From Rhizopus sp. PT2906 (Eukaryota; Mucoromycota; Mucoromycetes; Mucorales; Rhizopodaceae): 33,023 nucleotides of DNA. The stretch is taken from positions 1-33,023 of the forward strand of contig JAMYHX010000477.1 of NCBI GenBank assembly GCA_025529335.1, written 5' to 3'. Below are positions 31,940-33,023 of this stretch, one piece after another. Both the position numbers and the translations under genes were made by a program. The notes below the pieces were generated by a model. It did no database searches. It was not told where the DNA came from and was given only the letters and a program-made list of their open reading frames with translations. Numbering within the stretch: position 1 is the first letter of the stretch; each line of letters begins with the position of its first letter.

Positions 31940-33023
31940 TTAAGGGGTTATGCGGCAAGAATCCATATTTCTACCACCAATAGGTATAGATAATTCAGAT
32001 AGCATACTTTGAATGGAAGGTAAACGTAGCGGTGGCTGTTTCGTCTGGTTATCAATCGGTTGTAGTAAGAAGGGGGTAGGAGAGGATGGAGATATACTTG
32101 GTGAAATAGGTAACCCTCTCATCTGCGTTGCTTGACTTGCTAATAAATGTAAATTATGATCTGGTTGCTGCGATGGTAATGGTAATATTCTTTCTTTTTC
32201 TTCGAGTAATTTGGATTTTTTAAGGACATGGTTGTAGTGGAAATAGACTCGCTTTCGTTTGTTATTTTCCGTGTAAGGGAATGCTTTCTCTGTTGATGCT
32301 TTCTTAGTGGATCTTGTAGTTGTAGTTGATGTCTTTATATTCTTGGTAGTCTTTGTATTATTATTATTATTATTAGTAGTAGTAGAATGAAAGATGGCTT
32401 GGAGTTGACGTGTTTCAATAATTGCTTGCTGTTGTTGCCTTATTTTTTCCACAGATTTTAGAGTTTGAAACATGGCTGAATCTGGTTGATAATCACGGAT
32501 ATCTGTAGACAGCCACTGGTGTAAGATGGTAGATAACTGAATGGTCGTTGTCGTAATAGGTCTATATTGTTTGCTGGCTTCTGGTGACCTATATTTAACC
32601 TGTTAACATGAATTCAGATGCAATCCTTTTAGCCATTTACGTGCGCCAGGTCAGTTTCATATTCTCTTTCTCCTTTGAATGAACTGTCTTTGCAGATACA
32701 GAAGGCACAAAAAGCCATTCATTCCCTGACAAAGGCTTCAAATCCAAATCGACGTAATTTTTCGTCTTGTAGGGAGCAGGTAATGCCATATGCCACTGAT
32801 CATATTCAATACACTTGAGTAGTGGAGCTGCAATTTTACCCATAATCTCCTCCACAGTCAATTTACAAAGCTCAGCTAGGTAAAAATAATTGAAACATCG
32901 TGCTATTTGTATTACGGTACGTGTCATCACAAAGGTACGACCATCTTTTATATTTTTTAAAAAATGATGCGGATTTGCCTTGAATAATTGTTTCAAGTAG
33001 TGTGCTTTGGTGTTTAATTGATT
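31940..33023 (-). CDS. Unknown protein, 5' end outside the window
   Basis: Two exons are visible: 33023-32641 (open to the window edge, frame starting at 33023) and 32588-31940, over a 52-nt intron; 343 residues are seen. The first part looks like a folded helical domain (NQLNTKAHYLKQLFKANPHHFL, then MTRTVIQIARCFNYFYLAELCKLTVEEIM) followed by YDQWHMALPAPYKTKNYV and DLDLKPLSGNEWLFVP. The second exon is mostly low-complexity: Gln, Asn and Thr runs, a basic KKASTEK..NNKRKRVYF patch that may be a nuclear localisation signal, and a Ser/Pro-rich end. I do not recognise the family. A nuclear regulatory protein would fit this make-up, but that is a guess. The splice acceptor at 32590/32589 was chosen because the earlier AG gives the wrong frame. 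Confidence 0.68.

Noticed and set aside
1..33023. CRISPR array, bacterial operon structure, prophage or rRNA/tRNA genes
   Set aside because: No spaced direct repeats or RNA gene signatures found; spliced eukaryotic genes occupy most of the window.

Overview
The window is nuclear DNA of a fungus, most probably an early-diverging one of the Mucoromycota (Mucor/Rhizopus type). It is AT-rich, and the genes are cut by many short introns (mostly 46-70 nt, GT..AG with Y-rich ends). The set includes a fungal sterol C-22 desaturase (ERG5/CYP61), a fungal homeodomain factor, a class V myosin and a CSC1-type channel. I assembled exons by hand from reading-frame continuity and family conservation. Every spliced model below keeps its frame across all junctions, but none has transcript support here.

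Layout. 1-1477: mostly gene-free, with a decayed FAR1/MULE-type transposase remnant on the minus strand. 1478-5602 (+): nine-exon CSC1/OSCA-like channel. 5662-6978 (-): 5'-truncated cytochrome P450 relative that has lost all three catalytic signatures. 7060-7392 (-): small membrane/Cys-rich protein. 7598-9383 (-): RFWD3-like RING-WD40 ubiquitin ligase. 9843-11509 (-): ERG5. 11861-12502 (-): unknown protein with a WWE-like segment. 12905-14098 (-): Aven-like protein. 14327-15709 (+): mitochondrial inorganic pyrophosphatase. 15754-16616 (-): CCDC25/Jlp2 homologue, whose frame can only be closed simply by a one-nucleotide exon. 16617-19092: the largest gene-free stretch, full of homopolymers. 19093-19665 (-): homeodomain factor. 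20140-21280 (-): BUD13. 21437-23412 (+): SAS10/UTP3. 23547-24104 (-): RRP17/NOL12. 24888-30411 (+): class V myosin. 30593-31752 (+): WW-domain, Pro/Gln-rich protein. 31940-33023 (-): unknown protein, 5' end outside the window.

The genes are mostly independent housekeeping functions and do not form one pathway. The clearest functional neighbourhood is BUD13 - SAS10 - RRP17: pre-mRNA retention/splicing, small-subunit processome and pre-rRNA processing, with BUD13 and SAS10 sharing a 156-bp divergent promoter. Intergenic spaces are small (44-190 bp between convergent pairs).

The points most worth a second look are the predicted 1-nt exon in the CCDC25 homologue, the P450 relative with no heme-ligand cysteine, two GC-AG introns in the myosin gene (one of them stop-free and in frame), and the unusual small CxC protein.
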